64,000 nucleotides of DNA. Origin: Isoptericola peretonis. Its GTDB lineage: Bacteria; Actinomycetota; Actinomycetes; Actinomycetales; Cellulomonadaceae. Under the pieces are notes generated by a model. The model was not told where the DNA came from, did not search any database, and was given only the letters and a program-made list of their open reading frames with translations. Positions within the stretch are counted from its first letter, which is position 1; each line of letters begins with the position of its first letter. The position numbers and the translations under genes are program-made. Shown piece after piece: positions 31,738 to 39,322 of this stretch. The stretch spans positions 434,001 to 498,000 of the forward strand of contig JALQCY010000002.1 of assembly GCA_023241745.1 (NCBI GenBank), given 5' to 3'.

Positions 31738-32144
31738 CGTTCCTCCCGCGCGTCGCGGCCCTGGCGACGGGCCAGCTCGGCCTCGTCGACCAAGGTGAAC
31801 ATCGGCTCGCCCGGGGGGCACAGGCAGGTGACCACGAATCGCAGTGGGACGTCGTCACGGTTGTTGCCGTCCTGGAGGTGGATCAGGTCGCCGCCCGGCT
31901 CCCAGAAGGCCTCGCCTGCTCGGACGACCCGCTCGGGCTCGCCCTCCAGCTCCATCAGCATCTCGCCCTCGAGCACTACGCCGAAGGCGGGCCCGGGGTG
32001 CCGGTGCGGTGGTGCGCCCCCATCCCCGGCCGGGTACTCGATGACCAACGTCATCGCGTGGGCGCCCTCAGGGATGAACGGCGGTGCGGCGTCGAGCAGC
32101 ATCGTCTGTGCGGTCTTCCATGCGTCTGAACGGGGCTTTCCCAT
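31734..32144 (-). CDS. Cupin domain protein
   Basis: A 136-residue single cupin. Metal-ligand motif HRHPGPAFGVVLEGEM near residue 48 and a second conserved block PGGDLIHLQDGNN near residue 88. A small-molecule isomerase, dioxygenase or sensor role is possible. ATG 32144 has GAGGAG. Its stop overlaps the DUF427 start. Confidence 0.87.
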   Translation of the reverse strand: MGKPRSDAWKTAQTMLLDAAPPFIPEGAHAMTLVIEYPAGDGGAPPHRHPGPAFGVVLEGEMLMELEGEPERVVRAGEAFWEPGGDLIHLQDGNNRDDVPLRFVVTCLCPPGEPMFTLVDEAELARRQGRDAREER

Positions 32145-32314
32145 GGTGGTTCTCCTCTGCTTCGTCTCGGACCGGCCGAGCCGGTCGTCGGTAGGTGATC
32201 GTGCCGAGCTGCGTGCCGTCGCCAGGAATGAGATCTTCGGCGCCGGTTCCCCGCCCCTCTGCCGCTGTGCGAGGCCGGGACGACGCACGCTCCGAGGTCC
32301 CGCCTTCGCCCGCC

Positions 32315-33238
32315 TTACCCCTCTGCGCCGCCCCCGACCAGATCGAGGATGGCGCGCGCGAACGCGTCGGGCGCCTCCGCGGGCAGGTCGTGGCCCGCGT
32401 GGGGAACCTGGCGGTGCTCGCGCGGGCCGCCGAAGAACCGGGCCGTTGCAGACCCGTCGCTCGCGGGGAAGTTGCCGTCGGCGAGCCCGTCGAGGGTGAT
32501 GGTCGGGACGTCGATCCGGGGCAGCGTCGCGAGACGTCGCTCGATGTCCTCGTACGCCGGATCGCCCGGCGCGAGGCCGAGCCGGTGGCGGTAGGAGTGG
32601 ATGACGACGTCGACGTGGTCGGGGTTGTCGAAGGCCTCGGCGGCCCGCGCGATCTCGGCGTCGGTGAAGCAGCGCTCGGGCGAGTTGCGCGTCCACAAGA
32701 CGCGGGCGATCTCGCTGCGATTCTGGGTGAGCCCGCGCTTGCCGCGCTCAGTCGTGTAGTACCAGAAGTACCAGAACCCGGCCTCCAGGTCGGGCCGGAT
32801 CGGCGCCTGTGCGGCGGCGACGTCCTGCACGAGGTAGCCGTTCACGGAGACGAGGCCGCGGACGCGCTCCGGCCAGAGGGCTGCGACGACGCATGCGGCG
32901 CGGCCGCCCCAGTCGTACCCGGCGAGCACGGCGGAGCCGATGCCGAGCGCGTCGAGGAGCGCGACGAGGTCGGAGCCCAGCGCGCCCTGCTGGCCCGAGC
33001 GCATCGTGCCGGGGTCGCGGAACCTCGTCGGGCCATGCCCGCGCAGGTAGGGCACGACGACGCGCAGCCCTTCGGCGGCCAGGACGGCTGCGACGTCCAC
33101 ATAGCTGTGCACGTCATACGGGTAGCCGTGCAGGAGCACCACGGGGGGCCCGGCGGGGTCGCCCGCCTCCACGTACCCGACGGTGAGCGGTCCGGCCTCG
33201 ACCGTCGAGACAGGACCGAGCGCGGTGGTGGTGATCAT
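32315..33238 (-). CDS. Alpha/beta-hydrolase of the epoxide hydrolase / haloalkane dehalogenase type
   Basis: A 307-residue hydrolase in which the nucleophile elbow is GYDWGGRAA, so the nucleophile is Asp, not Ser, as in epoxide hydrolases and dehalogenases. Other features: LLHGYPYDVHSY oxyanion block, cap region with WYFWYYTTERGKRG, and the His in PHAGHDLPAEAP. ATG 33238 has GAGG. It sits 30 bp downstream of another hydrolase gene in the same direction. Confidence 0.87.
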   Translation of the reverse strand: MITTTALGPVSTVEAGPLTVGYVEAGDPAGPPVVLLHGYPYDVHSYVDVAAVLAAEGLRVVVPYLRGHGPTRFRDPGTMRSGQQGALGSDLVALLDALGIGSAVLAGYDWGGRAACVVAALWPERVRGLVSVNGYLVQDVAAAQAPIRPDLEAGFWYFWYYTTERGKRGLTQNRSEIARVLWTRNSPERCFTDAEIARAAEAFDNPDHVDVVIHSYRHRLGLAPGDPAYEDIERRLATLPRIDVPTITLDGLADGNFPASDGSATARFFGGPREHRQVPHAGHDLPAEAPDAFARAILDLVGGGAEG

Positions 33239-33268
33239 CGTCGCCTCCTCGCGGTTCCGGGTCGCCTG

Positions 33269-34000
33269 TCAGGCCGCAGCAGTGCGCGACGCCGCGAGGG
33301 CGGCGAGGACGGTGCGGGCGACCCGGTCCGGCGCGGAGACCGCGACGGCGTGCGAGGCGCCCTCCACCTCGTCGACCCCGCGTGCGGCGGAACGCTCTGC
33401 CATCCACCGATGCGCTGCGACCGGGATGTTGCGGTCCTCGGAGCCGAAGACGAACCACGACGGGACCGTCTTCCAGGCCGGCGCGCCGGCGAGCAGCGCC
33501 TGGTTCAGTGCGACGTCCGTGACCGGGCGCTGCGTCCGTGCGGCGACGTAGGCGGCCTCCTCGGGGACGTCCGCGGCGAACTGCGCGGGATAGGCGTCCG
33601 GGCGGATCCAGAGGTCGTCGATGTCGTCGACGAGCGAGGTGCTCTCGAGCGTGTCGGTGAGCGTGCTCCCGGGGAACCGCCCGGCGAGGTCGACTGCGCT
33701 CTCGCCGGTGTCGGGGGCGAACGCGGCGACGTAGACGAGGGCCGCGACGTCACCCAGGCCCTCGGCCGCCGCCTCCGTGACCACCATGCCGCCGTAGGAG
33801 TGGCCGACGAGCACGAGCGGACGTCCGGCGTCGCCGACGGCGTCGCGCAGGTACTGCGCGTCCGTCACGAGGCTGCGCAGGGGGTTCGCGAGGGCGAGCG
33901 TGTCGACGTTGCGCGCGCGGAGCCGGGCGATCACGCCCGACCAGCTCGCGGACTCGGCGAACGCCCCGTGCAGCAGCACGACGAGCGGGATCTCGGGCAT
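33269..34000 (-). CDS. Alpha/beta-hydrolase, paralogue of 19586-20332
   Basis: A 243-residue hydrolase that matches the one at 19586 nearly end to end: LLHGAFAESASWSGVIARL, ALANPLRSLVTDAQYLRD, nucleophile VGHSYGGMVVTEAA, PSWFVFGSEDRNIP and GASHAVAVS. The pair flanks the region with the regulators and flavoprotein, which suggests duplication. ATG 34000 has GGAG. Confidence 0.88.
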   Translation of the reverse strand: MPEIPLVVLLHGAFAESASWSGVIARLRARNVDTLALANPLRSLVTDAQYLRDAVGDAGRPLVLVGHSYGGMVVTEAAAEGLGDVAALVYVAAFAPDTGESAVDLAGRFPGSTLTDTLESTSLVDDIDDLWIRPDAYPAQFAADVPEEAAYVAARTQRPVTDVALNQALLAGAPAWKTVPSWFVFGSEDRNIPVAAHRWMAERSAARGVDEVEGASHAVAVSAPDRVARTVLAALAASRTAAA

Positions 34001-34291
34001 GGTGCTCTCCTCCGTCGGTCGGCGGACGCTCCGGGCGCACCGCCCGATGTCCTGATGACCGTCCGACCGAGGAGAGGGGCCGTGCGTGACAGCGGCACGG
34101 GCCCGGTCCCACGGAGCGCGCAGGACTCGTTGCCCTGGGCCTGCTCTCCGTCTGGGGCGTTCGGTCGCCGGTCCACCGTCACGGATCGGTCGGAAGCGCG
34201 GTCGTGTCATGTGACGCCCGACGCGCGGGCCCCATGCGCGTCGATCCTGCGACCATCGCCGGAGCCTGGCGCACCCGGCACGGAGGTTCAG

Positions 34292-34471
34292 ATGTTGAGC
34301 AAACGGGAAGAGCGGCTGCTGGTCGACATCGGGTTCGAGCTCTGGGCTGAACGTCCGCTCAGGCGGGTGATCGGTGCGCCGACCTCGAGCGAGCTGCGTC
34401 GGCTCACTTTCAGGAGACGGTGCGCGTCGTTCATCGGGCGTTGGCGGCGTGGGGCCCTGCGGTGTCCGTGA
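34292..34471 (+). CDS. Small hypothetical protein
   Basis: A 59-residue basic protein starting MLSKREERLLVDIGFELWAE, which faintly recalls the N-terminus of DUF3040 proteins, and ending in an Arg/Trp-rich stretch. ATG 34292 has a good GGAGG ribosome site. No membrane segment. It is convergent with the TetR gene, 26 bp away. Confidence 0.5.
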   Translation: MLSKREERLLVDIGFELWAERPLRRVIGAPTSSELRRLTFRRRCASFIGRWRRGALRCP

Positions 34472-34497
34472 CCCGGGCGTCGTGCGACCAGGTCGAC

Positions 34498-35070
34498 TCA
34501 GGCGTCAGCGTGACGAAGTCCGCTGACGAGAAGCGAGAGGAAATAGGGCCAGCGCTGCGGGTCGCCGGTCGCGCAGGCGCCCTGATAGGCGGCCGTCATC
34601 AGCCCGATCACGTCGCGACCGGAGATCTCTGCGCGGACCGCGCCGGACTCTCGTGCCCGGAGAGCGAGGAGATCGGCGACCTCCTCGAGGCGCTCCCGCC
34701 GCTCCGCCAGTCCGGGGACCACGAGCTCGGCTGTCGATGCGAGCTCACAGAAGGCCTGGTCCCGTGCCTGCAGCTCGGTCCCGGCAGCCAGGAAGTCGTG
34801 CAGGGCCTGCAGAGGGTCCGGCCCGGCGAGCATCCCTTCGGCCTGCGCGGCGAGGTCGTCGATCAGGCCGGCGACCACGGCCGCCACGAGGTCGTCCTTG
34901 GACGCGAAGTGCCTGAAGACCGTGCCCTTGGCGACGCCGGCGCGGTCGGCGATCTCCGCCACCGACGCGTTCAGTCCCGCGTCCGCCAGCACGCTCGCCG
35001 CGGCGACGACCACGGCCTCGCGGTTCCGCACGGCGTCTGCTCGCACGACGACCACCTCCTCGCCGTGCAC
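34498..35070 (-). CDS. TetR family transcriptional regulator
   Basis: A 190-residue repressor with N-terminal TetR HTH: SVAEIADRAGVAKGTVFRHFASKDDLVAAVV at residues 36-66. The ligand domain is not classifiable by eye. It is divergent from an SDR gene. The 85-bp gap holds two copies of a palindrome, TGACC-N4-GGTCA, probably its operators, giving autorepression and control of the SDR. Confidence 0.9.
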   Translation of the reverse strand: MHGEEVVVVRADAVRNREAVVVAAASVLADAGLNASVAEIADRAGVAKGTVFRHFASKDDLVAAVVAGLIDDLAAQAEGMLAGPDPLQALHDFLAAGTELQARDQAFCELASTAELVVPGLAERRERLEEVADLLALRARESGAVRAEISGRDVIGLMTAAYQGACATGDPQRWPYFLSLLVSGLRHADA

Positions 35071-35083
35071 GCTAGCAGAAACA

Positions 35084-35097
35084 TGACCCGTCGGTCA
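35084..35097. promoter_or_regulatory. TetR operator candidate 1
   Basis: TGACC-CGTC-GGTCA, perfect 5-bp half-sites, in the TetR/SDR divergent gap, 14 bp from the TetR start. Confidence 0.7.
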
Positions 35098-35117
35098 GGT
35101 TGGTGTAGCGTCGAACA

Positions 35118-35131
35118 TGACCGCACGGTCA
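35118..35131. promoter_or_regulatory. TetR operator candidate 2
   Basis: TGACC-GCAC-GGTCA, the same half-sites, centred 34 bp from copy 1 and 25 bp before the SDR start. Both copies are preceded by AACA. Confidence 0.7.
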
Positions 35132-35155
35132 CTTTAGATATCTGAGGAGCGAGAG

Positions 35156-35896
35156 ATGGACATGAGGGATCGCAGAGTGCTCGTCGTCGGCGCGTCGTCG
35201 GGCATCGGTGCAGCCATGACGCGTGCGTTCGCAGGTGCGGGAGCTCGCGTCGTGGCCGCGGGACGCCGGATGGGTCGCCTCGAGGAGATTGCTTCCCGGT
35301 CCGGCGGCCCTGCGGGGACCATCACGCCTCTGACGCTCGACGTCGCCGACGAGGCGTCGGCGCGAGCCGGGGTGGCCGCCGCCGCCGAGCTGCTCGGCGG
35401 GCTCGACGTCGTGGTCAACAACGCGGGCGTCATGCTCAACGGTCTGGTGCAGAACGCCGACCCGGGGGAGTGGGAGCGCATGACCCGCACGAACCTTCTG
35501 GGCACTCTGCATGTGTCGCACGCCGCGCTTCCGCACCTGGTCGCGAGCCGGGGAACGCTGGTGCAGACCTCGTCGACGTCGGGGCGCACGGCCTCGGCCG
35601 GGTCCGGCGTGTATGCGGCGACCAAGCACGGTGTCAACGCCTTCTCGGAGGCCCTGCGCCAGGAGGTAGCGCCGCAGGGCGTCCGCGTCGTGGTGGTCGA
35701 GCCCGGCATGGTGGACACCGAGCTGGCCAGCCATCTCAGTGACACGTCCATGCGCGACCTCGCCGCGAGGATCGCCGGAGAGATGCGGATCCTCGACCCG
35801 CAGGACGTCGCCGACGCGGTGCTCTTCGCGGTGACCCGGCCGCCCCACGTGTCGATCAACGAGATCCTGATCCGGCCGACGGGGCAGGCGTTCTGA
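35156..35896 (+). CDS. Short-chain dehydrogenase/reductase
   Basis: A 246-residue classical SDR: VVGASSGIGAAMTRAFAGAG cofactor motif, NNAGVML, the catalytic Ser in TSSTSGRTA, and YAATKHGVNAF (Tyr and Lys of the active site). Arg after the first beta strand (AAGRRMGRL) favours NADPH. ATG 35156 has GAGGAG. Under probable TetR control. Substrate unknown. Confidence 0.92.
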   Translation: MDMRDRRVLVVGASSGIGAAMTRAFAGAGARVVAAGRRMGRLEEIASRSGGPAGTITPLTLDVADEASARAGVAAAAELLGGLDVVVNNAGVMLNGLVQNADPGEWERMTRTNLLGTLHVSHAALPHLVASRGTLVQTSSTSGRTASAGSGVYAATKHGVNAFSEALRQEVAPQGVRVVVVEPGMVDTELASHLSDTSMRDLAARIAGEMRILDPQDVADAVLFAVTRPPHVSINEILIRPTGQAF

Positions 35897-35904
35897 CGTC
35901 GACC

Positions 35905-35944
35905 GGTCGCCCGTGACGCCGTTCGTCCGGCGTCACGGGCGACC
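35905..35944 (+). terminator. Terminator after the SDR gene
   Basis: A 17-bp perfect stem (35905-35921 with 35928-35944) and a 6-nt TTCGTC loop, 9 bp after the stop. Confidence 0.85.
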
Positions 35945-36163
35945 GTCGGCGCGGTCCGTGACGGCGCTCGTTCGTGGCGGTGCGGCGGCGACCGGGACGG
36001 CGGTCGAGGTGGCTTGCACTGTCACATCGGGGAGAGCTGCGCTGTCGACCCTGGTGCGTCCTCGATCGGATCGCCCACCCCCTGGGAGAGGCATGTCGAG
36101 GATTCTCATCCGCCGTGGCGTCGGAACGCGCGGCCCCCAGGGCACCAGACTGACGGAGGAGCC

Positions 36164-36667
36164 ATGAAGATCGCAGTAGCCGGAGCGACAGGGACCGTCG
36201 GCACGCACGTGGTGGACACGGCGCAGGCTCGCGGCCACCTGGTGGTCCCGCTGAGTCGCACGACAGGGGTGGACCTCCTCACGGGACGCGGGATCTCGAA
36301 CGCTCTCGACGGCGTGGACGCCTTGGTCGACGTGACCAACCAGACGACGCTGTCGGCGTCCAGGGCTCGCCGCTTCTTCCAGACGGTGACGCGCACCCAG
36401 CTCGCAGCCGAGACCTCTGCTGGCGTGGGACATCATGTCGTCCTGTCCATCGTCGGTATCGACGACATCGACGCGTCGTACGACGCCGGCAAGCTCGCGC
36501 AAGAACGGATGGTCGCTTCTGGTCCGGTCGCCGTCATGCCGCGGGTCCTGATGCGTCCGGTCGCCGCCCGCGAGGTCGCCGTGCACCTTGTCGACCGTGT
36601 CGAGGCGGCGACCACGTTCGAGGAGTGGCTGCACGGCCCGGATCACCCGGCGACCGTGCAGCGGTGA
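36164..36667 (+). CDS. NmrA-like NAD(P)-binding protein with internal deletion
   Basis: A 167-residue protein. The N-terminal half is normal: VAGATGTVGTHVVDTAQARG, a DALVDVTNQTT block, and VVLSIVGIDDIDASYDAGKLAQERM. It then jumps within MVASGPVAVMPRVLMRPVAA straight to the part after the conserved RATQFHEF segment, so about 30 residues are missing, and the C-terminus is short. Compare the complete relative at 18455 (249 residues). A strong GGAGGAG ribosome site precedes the ATG. Possibly a non-functional remnant. Confidence 0.7.
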   Translation: MKIAVAGATGTVGTHVVDTAQARGHLVVPLSRTTGVDLLTGRGISNALDGVDALVDVTNQTTLSASRARRFFQTVTRTQLAAETSAGVGHHVVLSIVGIDDIDASYDAGKLAQERMVASGPVAVMPRVLMRPVAAREVAVHLVDRVEAATTFEEWLHGPDHPATVQR

Positions 36668-36695
36668 GCCGTCCTTTCGCCCCGGTGGTGTCCCG

Positions 36696-37004
36696 ATGAA
36701 TCTGACAGCCTTCGCAGGCGTCCTGTCGACCGTGCTGTTCGCCTCGGCGAACCTCCCGATGGTCGTGAAGGCAGTCCGGTCGCGCGACCTCGCCTCCTAC
36801 AGTCGGGTGTCCCTCGCTCTCGCCAACGTCGGCAACGTCGTGTACACGATCTACGTGGCGAGCCTGCCGTTCGGACCCGTGTGGTTCCTTCACGGCTTCT
36901 ATCTCGTGACGACGGCGGTGATGCTCATCATGGCTCTCCGCTTCCGTTCAGTCGCCTCGCCGGCGGAGGAGCTCGGTGCCGCGTCAGGCGCAGACACCCG
37001 CTGA
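36696..37004 (+). CDS. PQ-loop / SemiSWEET-like membrane protein
   Basis: A 102-residue protein with three predicted membrane helices (about 5-25, 37-57, 65-84) forming one triple-helix bundle. The first helix leads into SANLPMVVKAVRSRDLASYS, which resembles the PQ-loop of SemiSWEET sugar transporters. SemiSWEETs dimerise to move sugars. The gene is 28 bp after the NmrA-like gene. Transport substrate not established. Confidence 0.65.
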   Translation: MNLTAFAGVLSTVLFASANLPMVVKAVRSRDLASYSRVSLALANVGNVVYTIYVASLPFGPVWFLHGFYLVTTAVMLIMALRFRSVASPAEELGAASGADTR

Positions 37005-37128
37005 AGACCTGGAGGGACTGCTGCACCAACAGGTGACAGCGTTCGTCAGCCGGCGACCGCTCCTCGCACGGGTCCCGACCGGGCGGGGAGGCACGGGGTG
37101 ACGGACGCCTGCGGGGGAGCTGCCCTGG

Positions 37129-37884
37129 CTACGGCGTCGGCGTGTAGCCGTACTCGCGCGAGATGGTGTCGGCGACCTCGAGCAGGAGGGGGACGTGCTG
37201 CTCGAGGTCCTCGAGCGTGGCGACGACCTCGATCGCCGTGAGGGACAGGGCGGCGACCACCTCGCCCCGGGAGTCGCGGACGGGGACGCCGACGCAGAGG
37301 GCGTAGCTGTCGTGCTCCCCGGCGTCGCGGGCCCATCCCTCGTCGCGGATCCGTTCGAGCTCCTCGTCGAGCGCTTCCCGGGTGGCGAGCGTGGTGGGGG
37401 TGAACCGCACGAACTCCACCTTCCGCAGGAGGTGGTCGCGCTCCTGGGGCGTGCGGTATGCGAGGACGATCTTGCCGACGGCGGAGGCGTAGATCGACAC
37501 CGCACGGCCGATGCGCGAGGGGAGCTTGACGCTGTCGAACGCGGGGCTGTCGACCTTGTCGATGTAGACGACCTCGTCCCCGGTGAGCTGCGCAAGGTGC
37601 ACCGTGTGGCCGGTGCGTCGCTGCAGGTCCACGAGGTGCGGGTGCGCCGCCTGACGGAGGTCCATGGAGCCGAGCGCCATCTCGGACAGCTCGATGACCC
37701 CGCTGCCGAGCACGTACGTGCCCGCCCCGGTGCGTCGCACGAACCTTGCGGCCTCGAGCGTCTGGAGCAGTCTCAGGGCGGACGACTTGTGGACGCCGAG
37801 GAGCTCCGCGGCCTCGCCGAGGCTCAGTGGGCGTTCTGCGCTGCGACGCACGAGCGCGAGCGCCCGCTCTACCGACTGTGCCAC
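37129..37884 (-). CDS. IclR family transcriptional regulator
   Basis: A 251-residue regulator: winged HTH at residues 2-55 (RALALVRRSAERPLSLGEAA ... GVHKSSALRLLQTLEAARF) and the IclR effector domain (AVGKIVLAYRTPQERDHLL; DHDSYALCVGVPV-like EHDSYALCVGVPVRDSRG). GTG 37884 has an AAGGA site. It is divergent from the FAH-family gene, with a repeat-containing promoter between, so it probably controls the sugar-acid genes. The effector is likely a sugar acid or its keto derivative (inference). Confidence 0.9.
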   Translation of the reverse strand: MAQSVERALALVRRSAERPLSLGEAAELLGVHKSSALRLLQTLEAARFVRRTGAGTYVLGSGVIELSEMALGSMDLRQAAHPHLVDLQRRTGHTVHLAQLTGDEVVYIDKVDSPAFDSVKLPSRIGRAVSIYASAVGKIVLAYRTPQERDHLLRKVEFVRFTPTTLATREALDEELERIRDEGWARDAGEHDSYALCVGVPVRDSRGEVVAALSLTAIEVVATLEDLEQHVPLLLEVADTISREYGYTPTP

Positions 37885-37983
37885 GTGGGATTCCTTGTTT
37901 CCGGGCGGGTGCTCCGCGGCTGTCCGGAGCACTGGAGAGTCTGGTCGACCATTGCAGCCTGCGCAAAGCGGTGCGCAGGATGG

Positions 37984-38018
37984 TTGACGCGTTGCATATC
38001 GCGCGAATAGCGTTGCGT
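37984..38018 (+). promoter_or_regulatory. Promoter with GTTGC direct-repeat element, upstream of the FAH gene
   Basis: -35 TTGACG (37984-37989), 18-bp spacer, -10 TAGCGT (38008-38013). It contains GTTGCATAT (37991-37999) and GCGTTGCGT (38010-38018), so GTTGC repeats 21 bp apart. The same arrangement is at 47183-47216. Confidence 0.75.
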
Positions 38019-38097
38019 CAGTTGGACCTTCCGGATGTGCCGGCCCTTGCGGGCGGTCGGACATGTTGCACCACCTCGATCACGGAGCTGATGACGG

Positions 38098-39303
38098 ATG
38101 ATCTCGACGGAAGGGCGCGAGAACGGCCGGCCGTGGCACGGCGGCGCAAGGTTCGCGCTGCCCACGGATGCCGACGACGCGGTGCTTGTCGGTCGCATCT
38201 GGGACCCCTCCGTCGACGGGCCCTCGCCCGTCGTGGTCCGGGACGGTCATGCCTACGACGTGAGCGCGGCGTTCCCGACCGTCCGCGACCTGTGCGAGGC
38301 GCCGGACCCGGTCGCCGCCGTGAGGGCCGTGCCCGGACGACGCGTCGCCGAGCTCGACGAGCTGCTGGACAACACGGGCCGTGAGGACCGCGACCCGTCG
38401 CGACCGCACCTGGTCGCACCGATCGACCTGCAGGCGGTCAAGGCGGCGGGCGTCACCTTCGTCGAGTCGATGCTCGAGCGCGTGATCGAGGAACGCGTCC
38501 AGGGGCACCCCGAGGCGGCGCACGGCGTGCGCCGGCGCCTCACCCGCGAGATCGGTGCCGACATCCGCGGACTGCGCCCCGGGTCACCGGTGGCGACGCG
38601 CCTCAAGCAGCTGCTCGTCGCCGAGGGGATGTGGAGCCAGTACCTCGAGGTGGGCATCGGACCCGACGCCGAGATCTTCACCAAGGGCCAGGTGCTCTCG
38701 GCCGTCGGCACCGCGGTGCCGGTCGGGGTGCTCGCCGAGTCCCGGTGGAACAACTCCGAGCCCGAGGTGGTCCTCCTCGTCGCGTCGAGCGGCCGGGTCG
38801 TCGGCGCGACCCTCGGCAACGACGTCAACCTCCGCGACGTGGAGGGCAGGTCCGCACTGCTCCTGCCGAAGGCGAAGGACAACAACGGCTCGTGCGCGGT
38901 CGGCCCGTTCGTGCGGCTCCTGGACGAGCGCTTCGACCTCGGCGCGGTCCGCGAGCTGCCGGTCCGGCTCGAGATCGAGGGGGAGGACGGCTTCAGCCTC
39001 GCGGACACCTCGGAGATGTCGCGGATCTCCCGGGACCCCCAGCAGCTGGTCGAGCAGCTGATCGGGCCGCACCACCGCTATCCCGACGGCGCCGCGCTCA
39101 TGCTCGGCACGATGTTCGCGCCGTACGTCGACCGGGACGAGCCGGCGGCCGGGTTCACGCACCACCCGGGGGACGTCGTGAGGATCAGCACCGACCGCCT
39201 GGGCGGGCTGGTCAACCGGGTCCGGCACGCCGAGAAGTGCGACCCCTGGGAGTTCGGGGCCCGGGCGCTGATGTCCAACCTCGCCGCGCGTGGCCTCGCA
39301 TAG
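38098..39303 (+). CDS. Fumarylacetoacetate hydrolase family protein, candidate 2-keto-3-deoxy-sugar-acid dehydratase
   Basis: A 401-residue FAH-fold enzyme. The metal-binding acidic triad region is visible in VGIGPDAEIFTKGQ and NNSEPEVVLLV (Glu, Glu) with GNDVNLRDVEGRSALLLPKAKD around residue 245-265. This long form resembles 2-dehydro-3-deoxy-D-arabinonate dehydratase and related enzymes more than acylpyruvases. With the neighbouring IlvD/EDD dehydratase it could take a pentonate to 2-oxoglutarate semialdehyde. ATG 38098 has a distant GGAG. It is divergent from IclR and convergent with the IlvD gene. Confidence 0.8.
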   Translation: MISTEGRENGRPWHGGARFALPTDADDAVLVGRIWDPSVDGPSPVVVRDGHAYDVSAAFPTVRDLCEAPDPVAAVRAVPGRRVAELDELLDNTGREDRDPSRPHLVAPIDLQAVKAAGVTFVESMLERVIEERVQGHPEAAHGVRRRLTREIGADIRGLRPGSPVATRLKQLLVAEGMWSQYLEVGIGPDAEIFTKGQVLSAVGTAVPVGVLAESRWNNSEPEVVLLVASSGRVVGATLGNDVNLRDVEGRSALLLPKAKDNNGSCAVGPFVRLLDERFDLGAVRELPVRLEIEGEDGFSLADTSEMSRISRDPQQLVEQLIGPHHRYPDGAALMLGTMFAPYVDRDEPAAGFTHHPGDVVRISTDRLGGLVNRVRHAEKCDPWEFGARALMSNLAARGLA

Positions 39304-39316
39304 GCGGAGGCCACGC
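39288..39316. terminator. Shared terminator between convergent FAH and IlvD/EDD genes
   Basis: A 10-bp perfect stem (39288-39297 with 39307-39316) with the FAH stop codon inside its 9-nt loop; the IlvD/EDD stop is 7 bp further on. Works in both directions. Confidence 0.65.
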
Positions 39317-39322
39317 ACGCCG

